The translations under genes and the position numbers were made by a program. Positions 20,806 to 29,682 of a stretch of 64,000 bases of DNA are shown one piece after another; the first letter of the stretch is position 1; every line of letters starts with the position of its first letter. The notes below the pieces were generated by a model. It saw nothing but the letters and a program-made list of their open reading frames with translations. It was not told the DNA's origin and did no database searches. The DNA lies in contig NZ_VCNM01000001.1 of assembly GCF_007671725.1 (NCBI RefSeq), positions 558,001 to 622,000 on the forward strand. The letters run 5' to 3'. Source of the DNA: Halorubrum depositum (GTDB taxonomy: Archaea; Halobacteriota; Halobacteria; Halobacteriales; Haloferacaceae).

Positions 20806-23070
20806 GTGACCGATTCGAAACGGCCCGACGACGACTCGATACGCGAGGTCGTCGAGCGCTCCCAGAGCGGAGCGCCGGCGGTCGGCGAGGCGGTCCGAGA
20901 CCGCTTCTCGTCGGACGAGGTGTTCCAGCGGATCGTCGCCGCCGCGGACGAGGAGGTGACCTCCGGCGGACGCGAACTGTTCTTCAGCGGCGTCGCCGCG
21001 GGGCTGGCGATCACGATCACGTTCATGCTGTACGTCTCGCTGACCGCCGCCACCGACACCCACCCGATCCTGAGCGTCCTCCTCTATCCGCTCGGGTTCG
21101 TCTACATCATCATCGGGGGGTACCAGCTGTACACCGAGAACACGCTCCCGCCGGTGGCGCTGACCCTGGAACGGCTCGCCAGCCTGCCGACGCTGCTGCG
21201 CCACTGGGGGATCGTCCTCGCCGGGAACTTCACGGGGGGCGCGTTCGGCGCGATCGTGCTCTCGTACGGCGGCGTCTTCTCGGAGGAGGGCGTCGTCGAC
21301 GCCGCGATCTACATCTCGACGGGCGGGCTCGACGTCGGCTTCTGGCCGCTCTTCTTCAAGGCCGCGATGGCCGGACTCATCGTCGCCGGCGTCGTCTGGG
21401 TCGGCTTCGCCTCCACCAACTCCGTCACCCGCCTGCTCGTCGTCTACCTCGCGTTCCTCGCGATCCCGCTCGGAAACCTCTACCACGTCGTGGTCTCGTT
21501 CACCGAGGTGCTGTACCTGCTGTTCGCGCAGCAGCTCGGGCTGTACACCGGCGGGATCACCCTCGCCGGCGGGCTCGGCGGCTTCGTCCTCCCGGTGCTT
21601 CTGGGCAACACCATCGGCGGGGTGGTGCTCGTCACGATCGTGAACTACTTCCAGACCAGCGAGGAGCGGTTAGAGGAGGCGCGCTTCGAGGGGATGAACC
21701 GCCGGCTGACGGTGCCAGAATGGGTGCTCGGCCGGGCCGCGGGGCGCTCGTACGTCCCGATCCTGGACGCCACGGAGGCGACGCTGTTCGCCAACGAGGG
21801 CCACCGGATCATGGTCCCGATCACGAACCCGCGGACCGACGGGCCGATCGTCGAGCTCGCGAGCCGCCTCGCGAGCGACCACGAGGACGGGCTCGTCCAC
21901 ATCGTCCACGTCGTGCAGGCGCCGGAGCGGATGTCGCTGTCGGCCGGCGCGGGCCGGATCGCCGACGTCTCCGAGGAGGGGATGGCCGGCCTCCGCGACA
22001 CCGCCGAGGGGTACGACGTCGACGTCTCCACGTCGACCGTCGTCTCGCACCGCTCGTTCGAGGAGGTGTTCAACATGGCCCGCCGGACCCGCCCGGAGGC
22101 CGTGCTGATGGGCTGGGGCGAGGACCAGCTGTGGAGCGCCGCCCGCGCGGAGCGCCCGATCGACGAGCTCACCAACCAGCTCCCCTGCGACTTCCTCATC
22201 CTGAGCGAGAGCGACCTCGACACCTCGAAGGTGCTCCTCCCCACCTCCGGGGGGCCGGACTCGGCGCTCGGCGCGGAGGTCGCGAGCGTGCTCTCGCGGA
22301 CCGCCGGCGCCGAGGTGACGGTGTTACACGTCGTCGACGGTCCGGAGAACCGAACCGCTGGCGAGGGATTCCTCGCCAACTGGGCGACCGAGCACGGCCT
22401 CACAGACGCGAGGACGGTCGTCGACGACGGCGGCGACGTCGAGGACGCGATCGCGCGAGAGGCCGCGAACAACACCCTCGTCATCATCGGAGCGACCGAG
22501 AAGGGGCTCCTCTCCCGGCTCGTCTCGAACTCGCTGCACCTGGACGTGATCCACGACGTCGACTGCTCGGTGCTGCTCGCCGAGCGCCCCAGCAGCCGCT
22601 CGATCCGCGAGCGGCTGTTCGGCTCGGGACGACGGGTCTCCGGCCCGCCGGACGGCGGGGTCGAGCGCGACCCCGACGCGTCGCAAGGAGCCGAGCTCTC
22701 CGGCCCCGACGACTCCGGCCCCGCGCCGCTCGCGGTCAGCGGCTCGGACGACGGGGGAGACGCCGAGGACGAGGAGTTCACGGCGGAGGAAACCGACGAC
22801 GAGCCGGCCGAGCCGGCGGTGATCACCGACCACGAGGACCCTGACGAGAGCGACGGCGACGGCGACGAGGGCGACGACGAGGACAACGGTGGAGGAGAGG
22901 GTCCCCCGCCGGAGCGGTCGGTCGTCACCGATCACGAGGATCCGGACGGCGATGACGCCGACGGGGAGACGGACGGCATGGAAGACGAGACGGACGGCAT
23001 GGAAGACGAGACGGACGGCATGGAAGACGAGACGGACGGCATGGAAGACGAGACGGACGACAGGGCGTGA
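20806..23070 (+). CDS. formate/nitrite transporter (FNT) fused to two Usp-like domains
   Basis: 754 residues. Residues 25-285 are an FNT channel: SGGRELFFSGVAAGLAITITFML, HWGIVLAGNFTGGAFGAIVL (Asn-Phe-Thr-Gly signature), FKAAMAGLIVAGVVWVGFAS and GTGGLDVG-like loop; FNT proteins are pentameric anion channels for formate, nitrite or lactate. After a linker, two universal-stress-protein folds follow (about 315-460 and 465-605; HRIMVPITNPR..., KVLLPTSGGPDSALGAEVASVLS). The last 150 residues are acidic and disordered, with a duplicated TDHEDPD phrase and a tandem heptapeptide repeat. The fused sensors could gate transport in response to nucleotide, which is inference. The open frame continues far upstream, but the promoter and family start fix GTG 20806. 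Confidence 0.92.
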   Translation: MTDSKRPDDDSIREVVERSQSGAPAVGEAVRDRFSSDEVFQRIVAAADEEVTSGGRELFFSGVAAGLAITITFMLYVSLTAATDTHPILSVLLYPLGFVYIIIGGYQLYTENTLPPVALTLERLASLPTLLRHWGIVLAGNFTGGAFGAIVLSYGGVFSEEGVVDAAIYISTGGLDVGFWPLFFKAAMAGLIVAGVVWVGFASTNSVTRLLVVYLAFLAIPLGNLYHVVVSFTEVLYLLFAQQLGLYTGGITLAGGLGGFVLPVLLGNTIGGVVLVTIVNYFQTSEERLEEARFEGMNRRLTVPEWVLGRAAGRSYVPILDATEATLFANEGHRIMVPITNPRTDGPIVELASRLASDHEDGLVHIVHVVQAPERMSLSAGAGRIADVSEEGMAGLRDTAEGYDVDVSTSTVVSHRSFEEVFNMARRTRPEAVLMGWGEDQLWSAARAERPIDELTNQLPCDFLILSESDLDTSKVLLPTSGGPDSALGAEVASVLSRTAGAEVTVLHVVDGPENRTAGEGFLANWATEHGLTDARTVVDDGGDVEDAIAREAANNTLVIIGATEKGLLSRLVSNSLHLDVIHDVDCSVLLAERPSSRSIRERLFGSGRRVSGPPDGGVERDPDASQGAELSGPDDSGPAPLAVSGSDDGGDAEDEEFTAEETDDEPAEPAVITDHEDPDESDGDGDEGDDEDNGGGEGPPPERSVVTDHEDPDGDDADGETDGMEDETDGMEDETDGMEDETDGMEDETDDRA
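22966..23058 (+). repeat. 21-bp tandem repeat, 4.4 copies, in the FNT-Usp tail
   Basis: Four perfect copies of gagacggacggcatggaaga+c followed by nine bases of a fifth; each encodes ETDGMED. The copies are identical at the DNA level, pointing to recent slippage or amplification. Confidence 0.95.
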
Positions 23071-23161
23071 TCGACCGCGACGCGGGACGACGCGTCCGAT
23101 AGCGCAAACGGCTCTTTGTCTCACCGGCGACTTATTGTGCGTCCCCGGCGACGACCCGGGT

Positions 23162-23929
23162 ATGGATCGAAAACTGGCGACCGCGGCCGGGCTCGTGCTG
23201 CTCGTCGCGCTGGCGGGCTGCGCGGGGCTCCCCGGCTCGACCGGAGAGGCGGGGACCGCCGCGAACGCGGCCCCGGGCGAGGAACCGGCACTCGACAGGA
23301 GCATCGAAGTGACCGCGGACGGCGAGGCCACGGCCCAGCCGGACCGCGCCACGGTCCGCGTGGCGGTGACCGCGACGGGCGACGACTCGGCGGCGGTCCG
23401 CGACGAGCTCTCCGCCGCGGACGAGTCGCTCCGGGCGGCGCTGACCGACTGGGGGCTCACCGAGGACGACATCCGGACGGAGCGGTACGACGTGCGCGAG
23501 TCCTACGAGACGCGGGAGAATCCGGATCGCACGACGTACCAGGGCGTCCACAGCTACGCGCTGACGATCGACGACGTGGACGCGGTCGGCGAGGTCATCG
23601 ACGTCGCGATCGACGGGGGCGCCGACGAGGTGGAGCGGATCGAGTTCGGGCTGAGCGAGGAGCGGGAGCGCGAGGTGCGCGCGCAGGCGATCGAGAACGC
23701 GATGGCGAACGCCGACGACGACGCGGCCGTGCTCGCGAACTCGAGCGGGCTAGAGGTCACCGGCGCGTACCGCGTCTCCACCGCGGACGCCGGCGTGACG
23801 CCGTACCGGATCGCCGAGAGCGCGATGGCCGGGGGCGGAGACGGCGGCGACGCCGCGACCGGCGTCGAGACCGGCGACGTGAGCGTGCGCGTCAGCGTCA
23901 ACGTCGTCTACGGAGCGGAACAGGTCTGA
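23162..23929 (+). CDS. SIMPL (DUF541) domain lipoprotein
   Basis: 255 residues from ATG 23162. Signal with lipobox LVALAGCAG, then a SIMPL domain starting RSIEVTADGEATAQPDRATVRVAVTATG and containing DIRTERYDVRESYE and TYQGVHSYALTIDDVDAVGEVIDVAIDGGADEV..IEFGLSEE, all typical. Members are periplasmic or surface oligomers linked to oxidative stress and outer-envelope processes; the role in archaea is unknown. It lies 91 bases after the FNT fusion on the same strand. Confidence 0.9.
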   Translation: MDRKLATAAGLVLLVALAGCAGLPGSTGEAGTAANAAPGEEPALDRSIEVTADGEATAQPDRATVRVAVTATGDDSAAVRDELSAADESLRAALTDWGLTEDDIRTERYDVRESYETRENPDRTTYQGVHSYALTIDDVDAVGEVIDVAIDGGADEVERIEFGLSEEREREVRAQAIENAMANADDDAAVLANSSGLEVTGAYRVSTADAGVTPYRIAESAMAGGGDGGDAATGVETGDVSVRVSVNVVYGAEQV

Positions 23930-23953
23930 GACGCCTCCGAACCGACTCTCTCC

Positions 23954-25150
23954 TCAGGCCTCGTAGCCGGCCATCTCCATCACGGACGCGAACTGTTCGG
24001 TGTCCGTGACGCTCTCGTACACCATCCCGCCGATCATTCCGCCGGGGTAGGTGTCGCCGTTCATCGCGTGGTTCACCTTGTGGCAGTGGAGCGCGTACAC
24101 GCCGGGATCGGCGTCGGCGGTGAACTCGATCGTCTTCCGCTCGGCGGGCGCGATCGGGATCACGTCCTCGCGGTGGCGCGCGGACTCCGGGATGACGCCG
24201 CCGTCCTTCTCGACGACGGTGAACCCGTGGTTGTGGGTGTGCATCGCGTGCGACTCGTAGCCGGCGTTGACGTAGTGGATCCGCACCCGGTCGCCCTCCT
24301 CGACGATCAGCGGCGACCCCTGCTCGGGGTGGAAGGTGTACGGCGCGGAGCGCCCGTTCACGGTGAACGCGTCCGGGTTGCGGTCGCGGTGGCTGAAGTC
24401 GACGTCGCCGCCGGCCGTCGAGGCCGAGAGGCGCGTGTCCCAGTCTTTGATCGTCATGAACGCCTCCTTGTCGGGGGCCTCGTACCCCTCCGGGTCGACG
24501 CGGAGGATCCCGTACATCCCCATGTCGAGGTGGTTCTGCGTCTGGTAGTGGCAGTGGTAGAAGTGCGTCCCGGGCTGGTTCGCGGTGATCTCGTAGGTGT
24601 GCTCCTCGCCCGGCGCGACCTGCTGGCCGGTCGTCGTCGGGACCCCGTCGTCCATCCAGCTCTTCGAGAGCCCGTGGACGTGGAACGTGTGCGGCCGGTT
24701 GTGCTCCGAGTTGTCGTAGGTGATCTCCATGTCGGTCCCCTCGGTCACGCGGAGCAGCGGGCCGGGGACGCTGGGGTCCGTGTCCGGCGTCTGCCACGCC
24801 CAGACCTCGGGCAGCTCCCACGGGCCGCCCTTCGTCTCGTCGCCGAGCAGCTGGTGGCGGCACGGCGTCGTCGACACCGTGATCGCGCCGTCCCGCTCGT
24901 CGAGGTCGATCGTCGTCCGCGGGGTCGTGTACGGGTGGTCCGTCTCCACGTCGGTGGCGTCGCTCCCGGACCACTCCTCGACCTGTTCGGCCGCCGCCCC
25001 GGTGCCGGCCGCGTTCTCCGCGGCCGCGGTGCTCTCGGCCCGCGGGGCGCCGCAGCCGGCGATCCCGACCGTCCCCAGCGCCGCGGCCGCCGAGAGGAAC
25101 CCGCGTCTGGAAGCCGTGCGTCGACCGGTTTCGTCTCCGTCTCTCGTCAT
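23954..25150 (-). CDS. Tat-exported two-domain multicopper oxidase
   Basis: 398 residues. An N-terminal Tat signal (SRRGFLSAAAALGTVGIAGCG) with a lipobox-like end. Copper ligands are readable in both cupredoxin domains: HTFHVHG (155-160), HFYHCHYQTQNHLDM (HCH 199-201, His207, Met210), HAMHTHNH (301-308) and HCHKVNHAMNG (355-365). Both domains thus retain a type-1-like C-H-M set as well as the trinuclear-site His, as in type-A two-domain laccase-like oxidases that trimerise. NirK nitrite reductase is less likely, because NirK lacks HCH motifs in both domains. Likely substrate classes are phenols or metals. A TATA element (25174-25184) sits 27 bases before the start. Confidence 0.9.
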   Translation of the reverse strand: MTRDGDETGRRTASRRGFLSAAAALGTVGIAGCGAPRAESTAAAENAAGTGAAAEQVEEWSGSDATDVETDHPYTTPRTTIDLDERDGAITVSTTPCRHQLLGDETKGGPWELPEVWAWQTPDTDPSVPGPLLRVTEGTDMEITYDNSEHNRPHTFHVHGLSKSWMDDGVPTTTGQQVAPGEEHTYEITANQPGTHFYHCHYQTQNHLDMGMYGILRVDPEGYEAPDKEAFMTIKDWDTRLSASTAGGDVDFSHRDRNPDAFTVNGRSAPYTFHPEQGSPLIVEEGDRVRIHYVNAGYESHAMHTHNHGFTVVEKDGGVIPESARHREDVIPIAPAERKTIEFTADADPGVYALHCHKVNHAMNGDTYPGGMIGGMVYESVTDTEQFASVMEMAGYEA

Positions 25151-25173
25151 GGCCGAACATGAACGGCGAATCG

Positions 25174-25184
25174 GCTTAAAAAGG
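25174..25184 (-). promoter_or_regulatory. TATA box of the multicopper oxidase gene
   Basis: The minus strand reads CCTTTTTAAGC, spaced for a leaderless start at 25150. The divergent region also holds a strong attttatatatc-like patch (25228-25238) and acatttattg (25266-25275), the latter serving the phosphodiesterase gene. Confidence 0.55.
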
Positions 25185-25303
25185 AAACCGGATCCACGGA
25201 TCGTGAGAACGCGGTCTCCGGTCGGTTCATTTATATATCACCGAGCGTCCGCGAACCGTCGGCCGACATTTATTGTCGCGGGACGTCACCGTCGACGCGA
25301 CCA

Positions 25304-25882
25304 ATGCGGATCGGCATCGTCTCCGACACCCACGACGACCTCGCCGCCGTCGAGGCGGCCGTAGCGCTGTTCGACCGCGAGGGTGTCGACGCCGTCGTCC
25401 ACTGCGGCGACTTCGTCGCCCCCTTCTCCGTGGCGCCCTTCGACGTCGACGGCGACGACCCCGACGCCGGCTTCGACTTCCACGCCGTCCGCGGCAACAA
25501 CGACGGGGAGTGGGCGGTGCAGTCGACCGTCGAGGCGTTCGGCACCTACCACGGGGAGGCCGGGACGCTCTCGTTCGGGGACGGGGACGCCGAACGAGCG
25601 GGTGACGGCGACCCCGTCGACGTCGCGGTCACCCACGGGACGAGCGGCGTCGTCGTCGACGCCCTCGTCGACTGCGGCGACTACGACTACGTGTTCCACG
25701 GCCACACCCACGCGCACGGCGTCGAGGAGCGCGACGGGACGGTCCGGGTGAACCCCGGCGGCTTACCCATCCCGGTCGACGGCGCCGACGATGTCTTCCG
25801 CGTCGCGGTCCTCGACGTCGGGGCGGACGCCGACGGGGCGACCGGCGCCGACGCGGTGACGCACCACGCGCTCGACGTGTGA
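25304..25882 (+). CDS. YfcE/MJ0936-type metallophosphoesterase
   Basis: 192 residues with all five calcineurin-like motifs in order: SDTHDD, HCGDFV, RGNNDGE, VTHG and HGHTHAHG, so both metal sites are complete. The family hydrolyses phosphodiesters including bis-pNPP and 2',3'-cAMP-like substrates; the physiological target in archaea is unknown. Start at ATG 25304, about 33 bases after an AT-rich box. Confidence 0.93.
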   Translation: MRIGIVSDTHDDLAAVEAAVALFDREGVDAVVHCGDFVAPFSVAPFDVDGDDPDAGFDFHAVRGNNDGEWAVQSTVEAFGTYHGEAGTLSFGDGDAERAGDGDPVDVAVTHGTSGVVVDALVDCGDYDYVFHGHTHAHGVEERDGTVRVNPGGLPIPVDGADDVFRVAVLDVGADADGATGADAVTHHALDV

Positions 25883-25967
25883 GCGCTGGCCCCGACGCCG
25901 CGAGCGAGACGCAAACGGGCGCTTGTCCCATCGAGGACCTTTTGAGGTGTCAGTCGAAGAAGGTTTT

Positions 25968-26786
25968 ATGGACAGACGCGCGCTCCTCGTCGCGGCGGGC
26001 GGCGCGGCAAGCGCTCTCGCCGGCTGCGCCGACCTCGTCACGCTCGGCGACCCGACCGTCGCCGAGCGCGCCCTCCCCGAGCGGCCCGCGGACCTCTCGC
26101 CCGAGTCGGTCGCGGCGTACGTCGCCGAGTACGAGGAGGTCCGCGCGCACAACCGGCACGCGAGGGAGGGGGCGACCGAGGTGAGCGTCGACGCCGTCGC
26201 GACGTTCGACCACGCCTCGGGCGACGAGCGCTTCGCGACCGCCCAGCACGCCGGCACGGTCTACTACGAGGAGGACGGCGCCCGGTCGGTGGGGGAGCTG
26301 TACGGCCGCCCGGTGCCGTATCTGGTCGCCCCCGACCGGACGCTTCGGATGCCGGTGGAGCGGCGGCGGGTCGGGTCCGACGGGTCCGACCGCCCGCCGG
26401 ACGAGACGGCGTCGCCGCCGCTCGGCGTCCGGCTGTGCAACGTCACCGGCGAGCCGCGCGAGTTCGCGGTGACGGTCGACCGGCGGAGCGCGCCGGACGA
26501 GCCTGACGCGGGAGGCGGCGTCAGCGGCGATCTCACCGACGAGAGCGACGACCCGGTCCTCTCGGCGACGGTCGAGCTCGAGCCGAAGAGCGCCGTGGAG
26601 CTCCTGGAGGTCACCAGCGTCCGCGGCGGCTACCGCGTCGTCGCCAGCATGGAGGACCACGGCGTCACCGGACAGGGCCGGATCGAGGTCGGGCTGCCGA
26701 GCGCCGACCGCGGCCCCAACGTCGACGTCGTGGTCGGCGAGAGCGGCGTCTCCGCGTGGCACCTCCCTTCCTTCGAGGGGATCTGA
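25968..26786 (+). CDS. putative lipoprotein, uncharacterised
   Basis: 272 residues from ATG 25968; an ATG 15 codons upstream is rejected because the RR-type signal MDRRALLVAAGGAASALAGCADL starts here. The mature protein has an N-terminal helical segment (PADLSPESVAAYVAEYEEVRAHN) and a beta-rich C-terminal domain (about 150-272; VRLCNVTGEPREFAVTVDR... ELLEVTSVRGGYRVVASMEDHGV). The second part resembles an Ig/cupredoxin-like fold in shape only. No motif identifies its role. It ends four bases from the convergent kinase stop. Confidence 0.8.
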   Translation: MDRRALLVAAGGAASALAGCADLVTLGDPTVAERALPERPADLSPESVAAYVAEYEEVRAHNRHAREGATEVSVDAVATFDHASGDERFATAQHAGTVYYEEDGARSVGELYGRPVPYLVAPDRTLRMPVERRRVGSDGSDRPPDETASPPLGVRLCNVTGEPREFAVTVDRRSAPDEPDAGGGVSGDLTDESDDPVLSATVELEPKSAVELLEVTSVRGGYRVVASMEDHGVTGQGRIEVGLPSADRGPNVDVVVGESGVSAWHLPSFEGI

Positions 26787-26790
26787 GCGG

Positions 26791-28365
26791 TCAGTCGGCG
26801 GCGTCGTCGCCAGCCGCTGGAACGTCGGCGGCGTCCGCCGCCTCGATCCCGCGGAACTCGAAGCGCGCGCCGCCGTCCTCCGCGTCGACGAGTTCGAGCG
26901 ACCAGCCGTGCGCCTCGGCCACCTCCGCGACGATCTTCAGGCCGAAGCCGGTCCCGTCCCGGTCGGTCGACACGCCCGCGTCGAACGCGTCCTCGCGCAC
27001 CGACTCGGGGACTCCGGGCCCGTCGTCGGAGACGTAGAAGCCGACCGTCCCGTTCTCGGCGTCGAGCGCCCCCACCTCGACGCGGACGTCCGGACCGGCG
27101 TGAGCGACCGCGTTGGCGAACAGGTTCTCCAGGGCCTGTCGGAGCCGGCTCCCGTCCGCGCGCAGCGCGAGGTCGTCGCCGACAACCAGTTCGGCGGCCA
27201 CCGTGTCGACGTTCGCCCAGCACTCCTCGGCCAGCGCCGCGAGGGACACCGCCTCGGTCTCGTCGATCGCGGTGCCCTGTCTGGCGAGCGTGAGCATGTC
27301 CTCGACGAGCGCGCCCATCCGGTCGAGCGAGCGCGCGACGGCGTCGATCTCCGACGGCACCGTCTGCGTCTCCTCCAGTCGGGCGCGGACCAGTTCGAGG
27401 TTGCCGGCCGCGACGTTGAGGGGGTTCCGGAGGTCGTGGGAGACGAGGCCGGCGAACTCCTCGAGCCGGTCGCGCTCGCGGGCGACCTCGTCCTCGCGGG
27501 CTCGGAGCTGTCGCTCGCGCTCGATCCGGACGAACACCATCGTCACGGTCGCGGCCCAGATCCGCGCGACCGCGAGGTCGGAGTCGTCGAACGCGTCGGG
27601 CTCGGTGGCGCCGACGTTGATGACGCCGTAGCGACCGAGCGGGAGCACGAGCTCGCTCCGGATCGGCGAGTCGGGGTTGTACCGGTCCGGGTCCGTCTCC
27701 GTGTCGGCGACGTACTCCGGCTCCCCTGACTCGAACACCTGCCAGGAGATGCTCCGCTCGTCCGCCGAGAAGGCGGGATGCTCGCCCACGACCTCGTCGG
27801 CCGCGTCGGTCCACACGAGCGGTTCGAGCGCGTCTCGGTCTTCGTCGTACAGCCAGATCCCCGCGATCGGGTGGCCGAGCACCTCTTCGACGTAGTCGAC
27901 GGCGGCCGCCGCGGCGACCTCGCGGTCGGTCGTCTTCAGGAGGTCCTGCGTCGCCTCGTGGAGCGCCTCCAGCGTCCGCGTCCGGCGGCGGATCTCGGCC
28001 TGCTGTGCCCGCCGCTCGCGCACGTCGACGACGGTGACGACGAGGTACGTCTCGCCCCCCTGCTCGAACGGGCCGAGGCTGATCGTGACGGGGAACTCGG
28101 TTCCGTCCCGCCGCCGCGCCGTCAGGTCGAGGCTCGCGGCCATGGACCGCGGCTCGGGGTCGGCGACGTGACCGTAGAGTTCGGCGCCGGCCGAGCCGCC
28201 GGCCGCGTCGTAGAGCAGTCGCTCGACGTCGGTCCCCTCCAGATCCGCCGGTGGATGGCCGAACACGGCCTCGACGCGGGAGTTGCCGGCGCGGACGACG
28301 CCGTCGGTGTCCACGATCAGCACCGGGTCGGGAAGGCCGCCGAGCGCCTCCGGGAATCGCTCCAT
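26791..28365 (-). CDS. PAS-GAF sensor histidine kinase
   Basis: 524 residues, soluble. PAS (about 8-118), coiled linker, GAF (about 135-285; AGIWLYDEDRDALEPLVWTD) and a HisKA-HATPase core: phospho-acceptor His310 in SHDLRNPLNVAAGNLEL, N-box NLFANAVAHAG, G1 SDDGPGVPE, G2 GTGFGLKIV. No membrane segments, so the signal is cytoplasmic (redox, small molecule or gas). No response regulator is adjacent, as is usual for haloarchaeal kinases. It follows a DUF5806-like gene by 13 bases on the same strand and is probably in its operon. Confidence 0.94.
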   Translation of the reverse strand: MERFPEALGGLPDPVLIVDTDGVVRAGNSRVEAVFGHPPADLEGTDVERLLYDAAGGSAGAELYGHVADPEPRSMAASLDLTARRRDGTEFPVTISLGPFEQGGETYLVVTVVDVRERRAQQAEIRRRTRTLEALHEATQDLLKTTDREVAAAAAVDYVEEVLGHPIAGIWLYDEDRDALEPLVWTDAADEVVGEHPAFSADERSISWQVFESGEPEYVADTETDPDRYNPDSPIRSELVLPLGRYGVINVGATEPDAFDDSDLAVARIWAATVTMVFVRIERERQLRAREDEVARERDRLEEFAGLVSHDLRNPLNVAAGNLELVRARLEETQTVPSEIDAVARSLDRMGALVEDMLTLARQGTAIDETEAVSLAALAEECWANVDTVAAELVVGDDLALRADGSRLRQALENLFANAVAHAGPDVRVEVGALDAENGTVGFYVSDDGPGVPESVREDAFDAGVSTDRDGTGFGLKIVAEVAEAHGWSLELVDAEDGGARFEFRGIEAADAADVPAAGDDAAD

Positions 28366-28378
28366 TCGCTTCCGCCTC

Positions 28379-29194
28379 CTACTCCTCGGCCGGCTCGTGG
28401 ACGTGCCCGCACTCGGGGCACCGGACCTCCTCGCCGCGGAGGCCGGCCGAGGAGGCGCGCACCTCGCGCATCACCTCGCTGATCTTGTCCTCGGCCTCCA
28501 GCTCGTCGGCGACGGCGAGGTCGACGCCCTCGACCTCCAGGAGGAACTTCGCGACCTCCGTCACCTCGTACATCATCTCGTCTAAGTCCTCGGCGGTGAA
28601 GAAGCCGGACATCGCCCCGTAGAGGAACGTCGCGCCCGCCTTCGTCACCTTCTCCTCGAACGAGTAACGCGCCTGGTTGACCGCCTGCGGCGTGTACGTG
28701 TCGGTCATGAAGGGGACGAGCTCCGGGAGGTTCTCGCCGATCTTCGTCATCTCGACGCCCGTCTCGGTGCGGAAGTCGGCGCAGAGCCGCGCGATCGCCC
28801 ACTCCCGGGCCGTGACGTACGTCCGGTCGCGGAGGAACTCGTTGACGCGCTCGTAGCGGGCGCCGTCCATCTTCTTGAACCGCTCGTACTTGCGGACCTC
28901 CGGCGGGAGGTCGGCGTCGGCGGCGTCGGCGGCGTCGGTCGCGTCGTTGCCGCCGTCTGCTGTGGTGTCGCCGTCGGCGGTACCGCTGTCGGATTCGGCG
29001 TCGATCCCGTCGGAAGCGTCCCCATCGGAAGCGTCCCCGCCCGAAACTTCCTCGTCGGGAGGGGCCTCGCCGTCGGTCGGAGCGGACGCCTCGCCGAGGG
29101 ACCCCTGACTCCCCTCGTCGCCGACCGGCGGCTCGCTGGCGGGGTCCGACCCCGCGTCGGCGTCGTCCGACGCGGAACCGGGCTGGTCGTTCAT
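28379..29194 (-). CDS. DUF5806-like haloarchaeal protein with C-terminal CxxC
   Basis: 271 residues from ATG 29194. The first 105 residues are acidic low complexity with a duplicated SGGDASDGDASDG phrase. The conserved domain (about 108-270) begins LPPEVRKYERFKKMDGARYERVNEFLRDRTYVTAREWAIARLCADFRTETGVEMTKIGENL, helix-rich, and ends with CPECGHVHEP, which could bind zinc with the terminal His. I believe this is the haloarchaeal DUF5806 family, from memory. The content suggests a helical DNA-associated or structural role, but this is not established. Confidence 0.8.
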   Translation of the reverse strand: MNDQPGSASDDADAGSDPASEPPVGDEGSQGSLGEASAPTDGEAPPDEEVSGGDASDGDASDGIDAESDSGTADGDTTADGGNDATDAADAADADLPPEVRKYERFKKMDGARYERVNEFLRDRTYVTAREWAIARLCADFRTETGVEMTKIGENLPELVPFMTDTYTPQAVNQARYSFEEKVTKAGATFLYGAMSGFFTAEDLDEMMYEVTEVAKFLLEVEGVDLAVADELEAEDKISEVMREVRASSAGLRGEEVRCPECGHVHEPAEE

Positions 29195-29313
29195 GTCCGT
29201 ACCAACCTGACCCCCGAACAAAAGGGTTGTCGCTGTCGGCGGTCGGTTCGACGGGGACACCGGACCGCGATCGCGGAGATCCATTTTTGTACCGTCGTGT
29301 GGACGTGCGTCGT

Positions 29314-29682
29314 ATGAAGGTGCTCTGCGGGATCGGCGGCAGCGACGACTCGTTCCGCGCGCTCGATCGGACCGTCGAGCGGGCGGCGGTCGCGAGCGAC
29401 GACCTCACCGTCGCGGTGGTCGACAACGAGGACTCTGGAGTCCCCCCCGAAGAAGTGATACGGCGCGCCGGAGACGCGATCGACGACGCGGGGATCGACG
29501 CCGACGTGAGGCGGGTCGAGGGCGACCCCGGGAGCCGGCTGGTGGAGATCGCGGAGACGGAGGAGTTCGAGGAGATCGTCCTCGGCGGGGGGCACACGAG
29601 CCCGATGGGGAAGATCACGATCGGACCGATCGCCGAGTTCGTCCTGTTGAACGCCAAGACATCGGTCACGCTGGTCAGATGA
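29314..29682 (+). CDS. universal stress protein, single domain, divergent
   Basis: 122 residues from ATG 29314. Usp fold elements: MKVLCGIGGSDDSFRALDRTVERA, EEIVLGGGHTSPMGKITIGPIAEFVLLNAKTSVTLVR. The GxxxxG(S/T) nucleotide loop is altered (GGGHTSPMGKITIG), so ATP binding is possible but not certain. Its stop overlaps the ATG of the acetyltransferase by four bases (ATGA), so the pair is translationally coupled. Confidence 0.88.
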   Translation: MKVLCGIGGSDDSFRALDRTVERAAVASDDLTVAVVDNEDSGVPPEEVIRRAGDAIDDAGIDADVRRVEGDPGSRLVEIAETEEFEEIVLGGGHTSPMGKITIGPIAEFVLLNAKTSVTLVR

